Below are positions 24,498 through 33,024 of a stretch of 64,000 nucleotides of DNA, piece after piece (position 1 is the first letter of the stretch; each line of letters opens with the position of its first letter). This stretch comes from Actinopolymorpha pittospori (GTDB lineage Bacteria > Actinomycetota > Actinomycetes > Propionibacteriales > Actinopolymorphaceae). A model generated the notes under the pieces. That model had not been told where the DNA came from and searched no databases. It saw only the letters and a program-made list of their open reading frames with translations. Location of the stretch: positions 8,680,001 to 8,744,000 of the forward strand of contig NZ_JADBEM010000001.1 in NCBI RefSeq assembly GCF_014873875.1, in the 5' to 3' direction. The translations under genes were made by a program, and so were the position numbers.

Positions 24498-24532
24498 ACC
24501 TCCCGGTGGCCGGATCCCAGTCGCCGGGAGGT
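24498..24532 (+). promoter_or_regulatory. Hairpin that buries the Nramp ribosome binding site
   Basis: ACCTCCCGG (24498-24506) pairs perfectly with CCGGGAGGT (24524-24532); four more pairs (two G-U) extend the stem inwards to leave a 9-base loop. The right arm contains the GGAGG that serves ATG 24538, six bases further on. The 13-pair GC-rich stem should block initiation unless opened by a metal, protein or RNA change. No known manganese riboswitch was recognised. Confidence 0.6.
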
Positions 24533-24537
24533 AGCAC

Positions 24538-25788
24538 ATGGCGCTGTCGGCCACGCCCCGGTCGCGGAGCCGCACCACCCGCGCGCGTGCCAGCATCGCC
24601 CTGCTCGGTCCCGCCCTGGTGGCGGCGGTCGCCTACGTCGACCCCGGCAACGTCGCGACCAACGTCACAGCCGGTTCGAGGTACGGCTACCTGCTGGTCT
24701 GGGTCATCGTCGTCGCGAACCTCATGGCGGGCCTGGTGCAGTACCTCTCGGCCAAGACCGGGCTCGCCACCGGGCGTTCACTGCCGGCCCTGATCGCCGA
24801 TCATCTGCCCCGCCCGGCCCGGTTGGCGTACTGGTTCCAGGCCGAACTCGTCGCGGTCGCGACAGACCTCGCCGAGGTCGTCGGCGGTGCGGTGGCGCTG
24901 GCGCTGCTGTTCGACCTGCCGCTGCTGCTCGGTGGCCTCATCACCGGCACGGTCTCGATGGCCGTGCTCGCCGTCCAGAACCGCCGCGGCCAGCGCCCGT
25001 TCGAGCGCCTGATCGTCACCATGCTCCTGGTCATCACGGTCGGCTTCCTCGCCGGCCTGGTGGTCGCGCCGCCGAGCCCGGGAGACGTCGTGGGCGGTCT
25101 CGTCCCACGCTTCGACGGCACCGACAGCGTGCTCCTCGCGACCGGGATGCTCGGTGCGACCCTGATGCCGCACGCGGTCTACGTCCACTCCAGCCTCGCC
25201 ACCGACCGGCACGGACGGCCGCCGCAGGGACGGGTCCTGCGGCGCTTCCTCGGCGTCACCAGGATCGACGTCCTGGTGGCGATGATCGTCGCCGGTGCGG
25301 TCAACCTCGCCATGTTGCTGGCGGCCGCGAGTTCCCTTCGGGGTACGCCGGGCACCGACAGCCTGGAGGGGGCGCACGCCGCGATCGGTGCCCAACTCGG
25401 CGGCGGGATGGCGATCCTGTTCGGTGTCGGGCTGCTCGCGTCCGGGCTCGCCTCGACGTCGGTCGGCTGCTACGCAGGCGCCGTGATCATGGAGGGCATG
25501 CTCAGGCGGCGGATCCCGCTCCTGCTCCGCCGCCTGATCACCCTGACGCCCGCGCTGGTGGTCCTCGGCGTCGGTGCCGACCCCACCCAGGCGCTGGTGC
25601 TGTCGCAGGTGGTCCTGTCCTTCGGGGTGCCGTTCGCGGTGATCCCGCTGGTGCTCTTGACCGCGCGGCGCGACGTCATGGGCGGGTCGGTCAACCACCC
25701 GGTCACCACGGTCGCCGCCGGAGTCATCGCGGCGGTGGTCACGACGCTCAACCTCGCGCTGATCGTCCTCACCGTGAGCGGCGGCTGA
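24538..25788 (+). CDS. mntH: Nramp-family Mn2+/Fe2+ transporter
   Basis: 416 residues with about eleven membrane helices. The helix-1 metal motif DPGN (35-38) and the helix-6 motif MPHAVYVHSS (Met210, with the Ala/Met pair around the substrate site) are intact. Family knowledge: proton-coupled uptake of Mn2+ or Fe2+ across the cytoplasmic membrane. GGGAGG precedes the ATG but lies in a strong hairpin (24498-24532), so expression is probably controlled at translation. Convergent with ndk, 24 bases apart. The symbol follows function by family; the metal preference is not proven here. Confidence 0.92.
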   Translation: MALSATPRSRSRTTRARASIALLGPALVAAVAYVDPGNVATNVTAGSRYGYLLVWVIVVANLMAGLVQYLSAKTGLATGRSLPALIADHLPRPARLAYWFQAELVAVATDLAEVVGGAVALALLFDLPLLLGGLITGTVSMAVLAVQNRRGQRPFERLIVTMLLVITVGFLAGLVVAPPSPGDVVGGLVPRFDGTDSVLLATGMLGATLMPHAVYVHSSLATDRHGRPPQGRVLRRFLGVTRIDVLVAMIVAGAVNLAMLLAAASSLRGTPGTDSLEGAHAAIGAQLGGGMAILFGVGLLASGLASTSVGCYAGAVIMEGMLRRRIPLLLRRLITLTPALVVLGVGADPTQALVLSQVVLSFGVPFAVIPLVLLTARRDVMGGSVNHPVTTVAAGVIAAVVTTLNLALIVLTVSGG

Positions 25789-25812
25789 GCGCCGCCCGCC
25801 CGAACGAACGGC

Positions 25813-26223
25813 TCAGGAGAGCTTGGGGAACCACAGCGCGATCTCCCGCGCCGCCGACTCCGGGGAGTCCGAGCCGTGCACGAGGTTCTCGCGGTTGGAC
25901 AGCGCGAGGTCGCCGCGGATGGTGCCGGGGGCGGCCTTGCGTCCGTCCGTCGCGCCGTTGAGCGCCCGGACGACCTCGACCGCCTGGTCGCCTTCCAGGA
26001 CACCGGCCACCATCGGCCCGCTGGTCACGAAGTCACGCAGCGGCGGGTAGAAGTCCTTGTCGACGTGCTCGGCGTAGTGCTCGTCGGCCGTCCCCGCGTC
26101 GATGGTGCGGAACTCGAGCGCGACCAGCGCCAGCCCCTTGCGTTCGTAGCGGCTGAGGATCTCACCGACCAGGCCGCGGCGTACGGCGTCGGGCTTGAGC
26201 AGGATCAGGGTGCGCTCGGACAC
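25813..26223 (-). CDS. ndk: Nucleoside diphosphate kinase
   Basis: 136 residues, full length. Motifs TLILLKPDAVRRGLVGEI, GPMVAGVLEG, TIRGDLALSNRENLVHGSDS with the phospho-histidine His116, then a terminal helix. It transfers gamma-phosphate between NTPs and NDPs. GTG 26223 has GGAGGAG with 5-base spacing. It follows DUF4233 and folC, the common actinobacterial order valS-folC-DUF4233-ndk, and is probably co-transcribed with them. Confidence 0.97.
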   Translation of the reverse strand: MSERTLILLKPDAVRRGLVGEILSRYERKGLALVALEFRTIDAGTADEHYAEHVDKDFYPPLRDFVTSGPMVAGVLEGDQAVEVVRALNGATDGRKAAPGTIRGDLALSNRENLVHGSDSPESAAREIALWFPKLS

Positions 26224-26299
26224 GCGAACTCCTCCGTGGGTTCAGGGGCGGACACAGTGCCCGCGTCGAGGGAACGGACGGCGTGCGCAGCGTAACGGG

Positions 26300-26632
26300 T
26301 CATCCGGACGCCTCCCGCTCCGCCCGCATGGCCGCGATCCGGCGGTCGAGGACGAGACAGACGAACCACAGCACCCCGAAGACCGCGCCGAGGACGAACA
26401 TCAGTGGGACGACGATCCCGAGCGCGAACGCGACCACCTGCAGGATCGAGCCCACCACCCGGCCGAACGGGAACCGCAGCAACGCCGTCACCACCAGGCA
26501 GGCGAGGGCCACGCCTCCGCCGACCGCACCGGCCAGGCCGGCGTGGACGTCGTTCAGCGAGATGGCCACCGGGATGGCGAGTCCGATGATGATCGCCTCG
26601 AAGACGAGGATCGCCGCGAGCACCGACCGCAT
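26300..26632 (-). CDS. DUF4233 four-helix membrane protein
   Basis: 110 residues, four hydrophobic helices (AAILVFEAIIIGLAIPVAIS, AGAVGGGVALACLVVTALLR, VVGSILQVVAFALGIVVPLM, LGAVFGVLWFVCLVLD) and a basic tail. DUF4233 proteins sit between folC and ndk in many actinobacteria; function unknown. The ATG is 3 bases after the folC stop, so translation is probably coupled to folC. Confidence 0.9.
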   Translation of the reverse strand: MRSVLAAILVFEAIIIGLAIPVAISLNDVHAGLAGAVGGGVALACLVVTALLRFPFGRVVGSILQVVAFALGIVVPLMFVLGAVFGVLWFVCLVLDRRIAAMRAEREASG

Positions 26633-26635
26633 GGT

Positions 26636-28018
26636 TCAGCGCCCTCCGAGCAGGACACGCGCCTCGCCGGCGGTGATGACCGACCCGGTGACGAGAACGC
26701 CGCCGGCCGCGAGGCCGCTGCTGCCGCTCTCCTCCGCGAGCTGGACGCCCAGCTCGAGGGCGTCGTCCAGCCTCGGTGCGATCTCGACCCGGTCCTCGCC
26801 GAAGATGTCGGTCGCGTACTCGGCCAGCTCGGCCGCCGGCATGGCCCGGGCGGTGGAGTTCTCCGTGCAGATGATCCGGGTCAAGACCGGCTCGAACGCC
26901 TCCAGGACGCCTTCGACGTCCTTGTCGCGCATCACGCCGACCACGCCGATCAGTGGATCGAAGGAGAACGCCTCGGTGATCGCCTCGGCGGTCGCGTTGG
27001 CACCGTGCGGGTTGTGGGCCGCGTCGAGGACGACGGTGGGGCCGCGGCGGACGACCTCCAGCCGTCCGGGCGAACGCACGTCGGCGAACCCGGCCCGCAC
27101 CAGGTCGGCGTCCAGGCCCTCGCCCTCGGTGACGCCACCGGCGAGGAACGCCTCGACCGCGGCGAGCGCGCAGACGGCGTTGTGGGCCTGGTAGGCGCCG
27201 TGCAGGGGAAGGAAGATTCCGTCGTACATGCCGGTCAGGCCCTGCAGCGTGAGCTGCTGCCCGCCGACGGCGAGCTCACGCGCGACGACCCCGAACTCCA
27301 GCCCTTCCCGCGCCACGGTCGCACCGACCTCGGCCGCCCGGCGCATCAGCACCTCGGCGACCTCGACCTCCTGCTGCGCGATCACCGCCACCGCACCGGG
27401 CTTGATGATGCCGGACTTCTCGCCAGCGATCTCCGCCGGCGTGTTTCCGAGGTACTGCGCGTGGTCGACAGCGATCGGTGTGACGACCGCGACCTTGCCG
27501 TCGGCGACGTTGGTCGCGTCGAACCGGCCGCCGAGTCCGACCTCCAGCACCGCCGCGTCGACCGGTGCGTCGGCGAAGATCGCGAAACCGAGCGCGGTGA
27601 CGATCTCGAAGAAGGACAGCGGCCGGTCCAGACGCGGATCGGCGAGATCCACGAACGGCATGATCTCGTGGTAGGCCTGCACGAAGCGTTCGTGCGACAC
27701 CGGCTGGCCGGCCAGGGTGATCCGCTCCCGGACCTCGGCGAGGTGCGGGCTGGTCAGCCGGCCCGCCCGGACGCCGAACGCGCCGAGGAGCGAGTCGACC
27801 ATCCGGGCGGTGGTGGTCTTGCCGTTGGTGCCAGTGAGGTGGACCACGGGCGCGGCGTGCTGGGGTTCGCCGAGCAGCTCGCAGAGCAGCCGGATCCGCT
27901 CCAGGGTGGGTCCCGCGACCGACTTGTGCTCCGGGAGCCGGGCCAGCAGGGCCTTCTCCACCTCCGAGTAGGCGGCCGCCGCCTCCAGTGCCTGAGCGTC
28001 CGCGTCACGAGCTGCCAT
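26636..28018 (-). CDS. folC: Folylpolyglutamate synthase/dihydrofolate synthase
   Basis: 460 residues, typical length. P-loop VHLTGTNGKTTTARMVDSLL, the Mur-ligase-like signature LEVGLGGRFDATN, PIAVDHAQYLGNTPAEIAGE and the C-terminal DAAHNPHGANATAEA are all present. It adds glutamate to dihydropteroate or folates in an ATP-dependent reaction. It lies 155 bases after valS and just before DUF4233, forming the usual actinobacterial cluster. Confidence 0.95.
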   Translation of the reverse strand: MAARDADAQALEAAAAYSEVEKALLARLPEHKSVAGPTLERIRLLCELLGEPQHAAPVVHLTGTNGKTTTARMVDSLLGAFGVRAGRLTSPHLAEVRERITLAGQPVSHERFVQAYHEIMPFVDLADPRLDRPLSFFEIVTALGFAIFADAPVDAAVLEVGLGGRFDATNVADGKVAVVTPIAVDHAQYLGNTPAEIAGEKSGIIKPGAVAVIAQQEVEVAEVLMRRAAEVGATVAREGLEFGVVARELAVGGQQLTLQGLTGMYDGIFLPLHGAYQAHNAVCALAAVEAFLAGGVTEGEGLDADLVRAGFADVRSPGRLEVVRRGPTVVLDAAHNPHGANATAEAITEAFSFDPLIGVVGVMRDKDVEGVLEAFEPVLTRIICTENSTARAMPAAELAEYATDIFGEDRVEIAPRLDDALELGVQLAEESGSSGLAAGGVLVTGSVITAGEARVLLGGR

Positions 28019-28173
28019 GGCTACCTGCGCTTCCTCGTCTGGTCACCATGGCATTGTTCCGCGTGCGAGCGTGCGCCCTGCCGAAGGGGTGGGCGTCGCG
28101 CCCTCGCCGGCGCCGGCGAGGGCCGCGGACCGCACCCGATGCGCCGTCGTACACGCTCGATGACTCTCCGTGG

Positions 28174-30825
28174 TCAGCTCGGCAGGGCGGCGAGCTGCGC
28201 CTCCAGGCGGGCGACGTCGGCCTGTGCGGTCGCGAAGTGCTTGTTGACCTTCTCCACCACCGGCGCCGGCGCCTTGGCGAGGAACTCCGCGTTGCCGAGC
28301 TTGCGTTCGGCCTGGTCGCGTTCACGGCGCGCGTTGCCGAGGTCCTTCTCCAGCCGCTTGCGCTCGGCGGCCACGTCGATGGTGCCGGCGGTGTCGAGTT
28401 CGACCCGGACGTCCGCCACCGGAAGGGAGGCCGACGCGCTGAACGACGGACCGGGCACCTCCAGCCGCAGCAGCGTCCGGATCGCGGACTCGTGCGCCGC
28501 GAGGACGGTCCCCTCGATGCCGGCGAGCCGCGCGGGCACCCGCTGGCCGGGCTTGAGGCCCTGGTCGGAGCGGAACCTGCGCACCTCGGTCACCAACGCC
28601 TGCAGCGCGCCGATCTCCGCCTCCGCCGCCGGGTCGACGTACTCCGTCCGCGCGGTCGGCCAGCCGGCCACCACGAGGGACCGCGCCGGCTCGGCCTCAC
28701 CGGTGGCGGTGAGTGCGAGCCAGAGCTGTTCGGTGACGAACGGCATGACCGGGTGGAGCAGCCGCAGCAGCCCGTCGAGGACGTGGCCGAGGACGGCCCG
28801 CGTGGCGTCGGCGGCAGCGCCGCCCGCTGTCAACGACGTCTTGGCGAGCTCGACGTACCAGTCGCAGAACTCACCCCACGCGAACGCCTGGATCGCCTCG
28901 CAGGCCTTGGCGAACTCGTAGCCGTCGTAGGAGGCGTCGACCTCACCGATCAGCCGGTGCAGCCGGGACAGGATCCAGCGGTCGGCGCTCGACAGGTCTC
29001 CGGCCGGCGGGACCGGCAGGGCGGTGGACGCGCCGTTCATCAGCGCGAAGCGCGAGGCGTTCCAGAGTTTCGTCGCGAAGTTGCGCGATCCCTGGGCCCA
29101 CTCCTCCGTGATGGGGACGTCGGAGCCCGGGTTGGCGCCGCGGGCGAGGGTGAAGCGAGTCGCGTCAGCGCCGTAGCGGTCGATCCAGTCCAGCGGGTCG
29201 ACGACGTTGCCGAACGACTTCGACATCTTCTTGCCGTGCGCGTCGCGGACCATGCCGTGCAGCACGATCTCGCGGAACGGCACGCTGTCGGCGGCGCCGC
29301 GGTCGTTCATGGCGTACAGACCGAACATCGCCATCCGGACGACCCAGAAGAAGAGGATGTCGTAGCCGGTGACGAGCACACTGGTCGGGTAGTAGCGCTG
29401 CACGTCGGGCGTCTCGTCGGGCCAGCCGAGCGTGGACAGCGGCCACAGGCCGGAGGAGAACCACGTGTCGAGGACGTCCTCGTCCTGGGCCCAGCCCTCC
29501 CCGGTCGGCGGCTCGTCGTCCGGTCCGACGCAGACCACCTCGCCGCCCGGACCGTAGTAGACCGGGATCCGGTGCCCCCACCACAGCTGGCGCGAGATGC
29601 ACCAGTCGTGCATGTTGTCGACCCAGGAGAAGTACCGGTTGGCGAGCTCGGGCGGGTGGATGGTGATGCGGCCCTCGCGTACGGCGTCGCTCGCCGCCTT
29701 GGCCAGCGGCTGCACCTTCACGAACCACTGCAGCGACACCCGCGGCTCGACCACCGTGTCGCAGCGCTGGCAGTGACCGACGGCGTGGCGGTAGGGACGG
29801 ACCTCCTTCTCGATCCGGCCCTCGGCCCGCAGCGCGGCGACGACCGCCGGCCGGGCCTCGAACCGGTCGAGTCCCTGGAACGGCCCGTGCGCGGTCACCA
29901 CGCCGTGCTCGTCCATGATCACGAGGCTCGGCAGGTCGTGCCGCCGGCCGATCTCGAAGTCGTTGGGGTCGTGCGCGGGGGTCACCTTGACCGCGCCGGT
30001 CCCGAACTCGGGGTCGACGTGGGCGTCGGCCACGATCGGGATCCGTCGCCCGGTCAGCGGCAGGTCCACCTCCGTGCCGATCAGGTGCGCATACCGCTCG
30101 TCGTCCGGGTGGACGGCGACCGCGGTGTCACCGAGCATCGTCTCGGGTCGGGTCGTCGCCACCACCACGGACGCGTCGCCCTCGCCGTAGCGGATCGACA
30201 CGAGCTCGCCGTCGTCGTCGGAGTGCTCCACCTCGATGTCGGACAGGGCGGTGAGGCAGCGCGGGCACCAGTTGATGATCCGCTCGGCGCGGTAGATCAA
30301 CCCGTCGTCGTAGAGCCGCCTGAACATCGTGCCGACAGCCTTGGACAGCCCCTCGTCCATCGTGAACCGCTCGCGGCTCCAGTCGACGGAGTCCCCGAGC
30401 CGGCGCATCTGGCCGAGGATCCGGCCGCCCGACTCGGCCTTCCACTGCCACACCCGCTCGACGAACGCCTCCCGGCCGAGGTCGTGGCGGGACAGGCCCT
30501 CCTTGGCGAGCTCCCGCTCGACGACGTTCTGGGTGGCGATGCCGGCATGGTCCATGCCCGGCAGCCAGAGGGCGTCGAACCCCTGCATCCGGCGACGGCG
30601 GACGAGAATGTCCTGGATCGTGTGGTCCAGGGCGTGCCCGACGTGCAACGAACCGGTGACGTTGGGCGGCGGGATGACGATCGAGTACGGCGTCGCGTCC
30701 GGCTTGCCCGACGGTGTGAAGTAGCCGCGCTCGACCCAGCGCTCGTACAGCTTCCCCTCCACCTCGGCGGGGACGAAGGTCTGCGGGAGCTCAGGCGCGG
30801 AATCGGGCCGCTGCGACGCACTCAT
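28174..30825 (-). CDS. valS: Valine--tRNA ligase, bacterial type
   Basis: 883 residues from ATG 30825; the frame remains open to 31410, but that overlaps the divergent GNAT gene. HIGH is HVGH (61-64) in PPPNVTGSLHVGHALDHTIQ; the KMSKS loop is HGKKMSKSFGNVVDP; the CP1 editing domain contains ATTRPETMLGDTAVAVHPDD. The C-terminal ~65 residues are the tRNA-binding coiled coil (RKRLEKDLGNARRERDQAER). No clear ribosome binding site precedes the ATG, so it may be leaderless. This is the regular bacterial lineage; a second ValRS of a different lineage starts 2.3 kb away. Confidence 0.95.
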   Translation of the reverse strand: MSASQRPDSAPELPQTFVPAEVEGKLYERWVERGYFTPSGKPDATPYSIVIPPPNVTGSLHVGHALDHTIQDILVRRRRMQGFDALWLPGMDHAGIATQNVVERELAKEGLSRHDLGREAFVERVWQWKAESGGRILGQMRRLGDSVDWSRERFTMDEGLSKAVGTMFRRLYDDGLIYRAERIINWCPRCLTALSDIEVEHSDDDGELVSIRYGEGDASVVVATTRPETMLGDTAVAVHPDDERYAHLIGTEVDLPLTGRRIPIVADAHVDPEFGTGAVKVTPAHDPNDFEIGRRHDLPSLVIMDEHGVVTAHGPFQGLDRFEARPAVVAALRAEGRIEKEVRPYRHAVGHCQRCDTVVEPRVSLQWFVKVQPLAKAASDAVREGRITIHPPELANRYFSWVDNMHDWCISRQLWWGHRIPVYYGPGGEVVCVGPDDEPPTGEGWAQDEDVLDTWFSSGLWPLSTLGWPDETPDVQRYYPTSVLVTGYDILFFWVVRMAMFGLYAMNDRGAADSVPFREIVLHGMVRDAHGKKMSKSFGNVVDPLDWIDRYGADATRFTLARGANPGSDVPITEEWAQGSRNFATKLWNASRFALMNGASTALPVPPAGDLSSADRWILSRLHRLIGEVDASYDGYEFAKACEAIQAFAWGEFCDWYVELAKTSLTAGGAAADATRAVLGHVLDGLLRLLHPVMPFVTEQLWLALTATGEAEPARSLVVAGWPTARTEYVDPAAEAEIGALQALVTEVRRFRSDQGLKPGQRVPARLAGIEGTVLAAHESAIRTLLRLEVPGPSFSASASLPVADVRVELDTAGTIDVAAERKRLEKDLGNARRERDQAERKLGNAEFLAKAPAPVVEKVNKHFATAQADVARLEAQLAALPS

Positions 30826-30891
30826 GCGGTGCAGTTTAGGGACCCACGACGGGGTGGCCATCCGGCCGGTGGGAGGTGCAGACTTCGCGCC

Positions 30892-31491
30892 GTGACCGAG
30901 AGCACCTTCCCCGCTTCCACGCCGTCTCCCACGCCGTCGCCCGCGCTGTCGCCCGCCGCGTCCTCCGGCCAGCCGTACGTGCTGCGGGCGGCGACCCCCG
31001 CCGACGCCGACTTCATCGCCGAGATGACCCTCGCGGCGTTCAACTGGGCGCCAGACCGGCCGCCCTTCACGATGGAGGCGTTCCGGGCCGACCCGGCGTT
31101 GTCGAAGTACGTCGACGGCTGGCCGGCACCCGGCGAGCACGGAGTCGTCGCGCAGGCTTCGGCTGCGGGAACGGGCGGGGGCTCCGGTGGGGATCCAGGG
31201 CGGTTGGTCGGCGCCGCCTGGTGGCGCTGCTTCGGCGCCGACGCACCGGGCTACGGCTTCGTCGCCGAGGACGTCCCGGAGTTGAGCCTCGCCGTGGCGG
31301 CCGGCTGGCGCGGTCGAGGCCTCGGCCGAGTGCTTCTGCGGGCGGTGGTCGACCTGGCGCGAGCCGAGGGCCTGGCCCGGGTCAGCCTCTCCGTCGAACG
31401 CGCCAACCACGCCGCCAGGCTCTACGCCGCCGAAGGGTTCGCGGTGGTGGGCGGAGACGAGAACGCCGACACCATGATGAAGGAGCTGTGA
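30892..31491 (+). CDS. GNAT-family N-acetyltransferase
   Basis: 199 residues from GTG 30892. After a Ser/Pro/Thr-rich leader (~25 residues) comes a GNAT fold: YVLRAATPADADFIAEMTLA, strand 4 with LSLAVAAGWRGRGLGRVLLR (the acetyl-CoA loop GWRGRGLG), and the C-terminal ANHAARLYAAEGFAVVGGDE. Substrate unknown. The internal loop AAGTGGGSGGDPGRL is low complexity. Divergent from valS (66-bp gap) and convergent with the next membrane operon (7-bp gap). Confidence 0.9.
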   Translation: MTESTFPASTPSPTPSPALSPAASSGQPYVLRAATPADADFIAEMTLAAFNWAPDRPPFTMEAFRADPALSKYVDGWPAPGEHGVVAQASAAGTGGGSGGDPGRLVGAAWWRCFGADAPGYGFVAEDVPELSLAVAAGWRGRGLGRVLLRAVVDLARAEGLARVSLSVERANHAARLYAAEGFAVVGGDENADTMMKEL

Positions 31492-31498
31492 AGGGTGC

Positions 31499-31972
31499 TC
31501 AGGCGCGACGTGCGCGGCCGGTGCGCCGAAGCCAGAGCAGGCCGATGATCGGCAACACCAGCGGGATGAAGGCGTAGCCCCGGCCGAACACCGACCAGAC
31601 CGTCGCGTCCGGGAACGCCGCCCGGTCGACCAGGCTGAAGATCCCGACCGTCACCACGCCCAGGAACTCGACCGTGCACGCGCACCAGGCCACCCGCCGC
31701 GCCGCCGTTCCGCCGCGGGCGAGGGCGACCGTGGCGACGACGTAGACCGCCGCGGAGAAGCCGGAGAGCAGGTACGCGACCGGAGCCTCGTGGAAGTTCG
31801 TCGCGATCTGGACGACGGCCCGGGCGCTGGCGGCCAGCGCGAACACCGCGTACACCGCGACGAGTACCCGGCCCGGTCCCGACGACGTGTGCGAGGGGGC
31901 CCGCGAACTACCCTGGCCGGTGCTGGTGGAGGGCGTCGGAGTCGGGGACGTCGAAGAGGTGGGCTCAGGCAC
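31499..31972 (-). CDS. Four-helix integral membrane protein
   Basis: 157 residues from GTG 31972, which overlaps the end of the preceding gene by 8 bases (GTGCCTGA), so coupled translation is likely. A Ser/Thr/Pro-rich N-terminus is followed by four helices: VLVAVYAVFALAASARAVVQ, VAYLLSGFSAAVYVVATVAL, VEFLGVVTVGIFSLV and YAFIPLVLPIIGLLWL. It resembles small integral membrane proteins widely kept in actinobacteria; no function known to me. Third gene of the minus-strand operon starting at 32653. Confidence 0.8.
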   Translation of the reverse strand: MPEPTSSTSPTPTPSTSTGQGSSRAPSHTSSGPGRVLVAVYAVFALAASARAVVQIATNFHEAPVAYLLSGFSAAVYVVATVALARGGTAARRVAWCACTVEFLGVVTVGIFSLVDRAAFPDATVWSVFGRGYAFIPLVLPIIGLLWLRRTGRARRA

Positions 31973-32324
31973 CGGCCCACACCTGCTGGAGTCGGACGAC
32001 CAGGACGACGACCACGAGCCCGGCCACACCGAGGACGGCGCTGCTCCACCGGTTGCGCTCCGAGGCGGCCCACAGGACGGCGATGGGCAGCACCAGGATC
32101 GAGACGATGAGATAGGTGAGGAATGTCGCGAATTCCGCGGCTCGCTCACCCCGGATCAGTTGCACGACCGCGCCCACGACCTGGACCAGCAGCAGCACTT
32201 CGACGACGGCGGCCGCACCGACCTGGAGGTTGTCCGGCGCCCGCTTGAGCAGGGCGCTCCCGAGCGACAGGGCGGCGAAGAGCAGGCCGACGACGATGAG
32301 TCCGGTGGACAGTACGTCGATCAC
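31965..32324 (-). CDS. Small four-helix membrane protein, MnhF/MrpF-like in look
   Basis: 119 residues from GTG 32324, preceded by GGAGGAG at 5-base spacing. Four helices: LIVVGLLFAALSLGSALL, AAAVVEVLLLVQVVGAVVQL, LTYLIVSILVLPIAVLWA and VLGVAGLVVVVLVVRLQQVW. The second gene of the operon; the stop of the first gene (32327) is 2 bases away. Size and helix pattern resemble small actinobacterial integral membrane proteins. A cation-antiporter subunit is only a loose visual comparison. Function unknown. Confidence 0.8.
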   Translation of the reverse strand: MIDVLSTGLIVVGLLFAALSLGSALLKRAPDNLQVGAAAVVEVLLLVQVVGAVVQLIRGERAAEFATFLTYLIVSILVLPIAVLWAASERNRWSSAVLGVAGLVVVVLVVRLQQVWAGA

Positions 32325-32326
32325 CG

Positions 32327-32653
32327 TCACTCCTCCGTCTCTGGTCTCGTTCCGCGCTCTTCCCCGCACCAGACCATAGGGCCTGTCGCGCGGCATCCCC
32401 GCAGGTGGCCCGGCGGGTCGAACAGGCCGACCGCGGTGTCGAGGAGTTCGGGTCTCGCTCCGGCGACCCGGCGGACCCGCTCGACGATCAGCCGGTCGAG
32501 GACCCGGTCCAGCGCCTGGTCGATCGCGGCGACGTCCTGGCGCGCCAACTGGGGCGAGCGCCGCAGGAGTCGGGCGAGTTCGGAATCGATGATCCGGCGG
32601 CCGTTCCGGCGTACCTCGTCCAGCGCCGACTCCGCGCTGCCGTAGTCCCCCAT
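32327..32653 (-). CDS. Small helical protein resembling the GlutR dimerisation domain
   Basis: 108 residues from ATG 32653 (GGAGG 7 bases upstream; a GTG two codons earlier overlaps that site). The core NGRRIIDSELARLLRRSPQL, DVAAIDQALDRVLDRLIVER follows the pattern of the C-terminal helical dimerisation domain of glutamyl-tRNA reductase (Rx..I..EL.R...RLP.L...++..I..L.R.++.KLL), but without the catalytic and NAD(P) domains. This similarity is by eye. First gene of the operon; its 5' side holds a large dyad at 32698-32733. Confidence 0.6.
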   Translation of the reverse strand: MGDYGSAESALDEVRRNGRRIIDSELARLLRRSPQLARQDVAAIDQALDRVLDRLIVERVRRVAGARPELLDTAVGLFDPPGHLRGCRATGPMVWCGEERGTRPETEE

Positions 32654-32697
32654 TGCCACACCTCCACGAGACCGCGGCGCCTCGACGCGACGCCGAC

Positions 32698-32733
32698 CCT
32701 ACTACGACATGTAAGACTACATACCGTAGTAGG
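32698..32733. promoter_or_regulatory. 36-bp operator-like nested dyad
   Basis: CCTACTACG (32698-32706) and CGTAGTAGG (32725-32733) are perfect inverted repeats. Inside them ATGTA (32709-32713) and TACAT (32718-32722) form a second perfect pair around AGAC, so 28 of 36 positions pair symmetrically and only the AC/AC pair breaks it. The stretch is strikingly AT-rich for this genome and lies 45 bp upstream of the minus-strand operon start and 353 bp upstream of the second valS. The TAC...GTA arms recall BlaI/CopY-type operators (inference). Confidence 0.65.
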
Positions 32734-32892
32734 CGGTTTCGGGGGGAGTCGCGTCGACCTGCTCCCCCCTCGGTCCCACACCCCCTTTGACTCGGTGATC
32801 ATGCTCGTGATCACGGGAACGGGGCGACTCGGGTGATCTCGGACGGTCGGCAGACCCCCGCCGGCGTGCGATCGGCCCTATGATTGGCCGCG

Positions 32893-33024
32893 ATGACTCA
32901 CAACGGATCGCCCCTCGACCACGCCCCGATCTGCCACGGCAGCGCGCGGGCGCGAGTAGCCACGCGCCTCTGAGCGCTCGCTGATCCGTACCCCTCGTCG
33001 CTTTTCCGCACCCTTTTCCGCACC
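32893..33024 (+). promoter_or_regulatory. Possible leader ORF and 12-bp tandem repeat before the second valS
   Basis: ATG 32893 opens a 26-codon frame (MTHNGSPLDHAPICHGSARA, then RVATRL) ending with TGA at 32971-32973. CTTTTCCGCACC is then repeated exactly at 33001-33012 and 33013-33024, ahead of a pyrimidine-rich stretch. No T-box core was recognised. The frame holds a single Val codon, the rare GTA, so classical attenuation is not well supported. Confidence 0.3.

Noticed and set aside
26195..28921. 908-codon frame opposite ndk, DUF4233 and folC
   Set aside because: Antisense shadow; composition and lack of motifs show it is not coding.
27988..30891. Very long open frame on the plus strand opposite valS
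   Set aside because: It is the antisense shadow of valS in GC-rich DNA; only the part from GTG 30892 encodes a recognisable GNAT.
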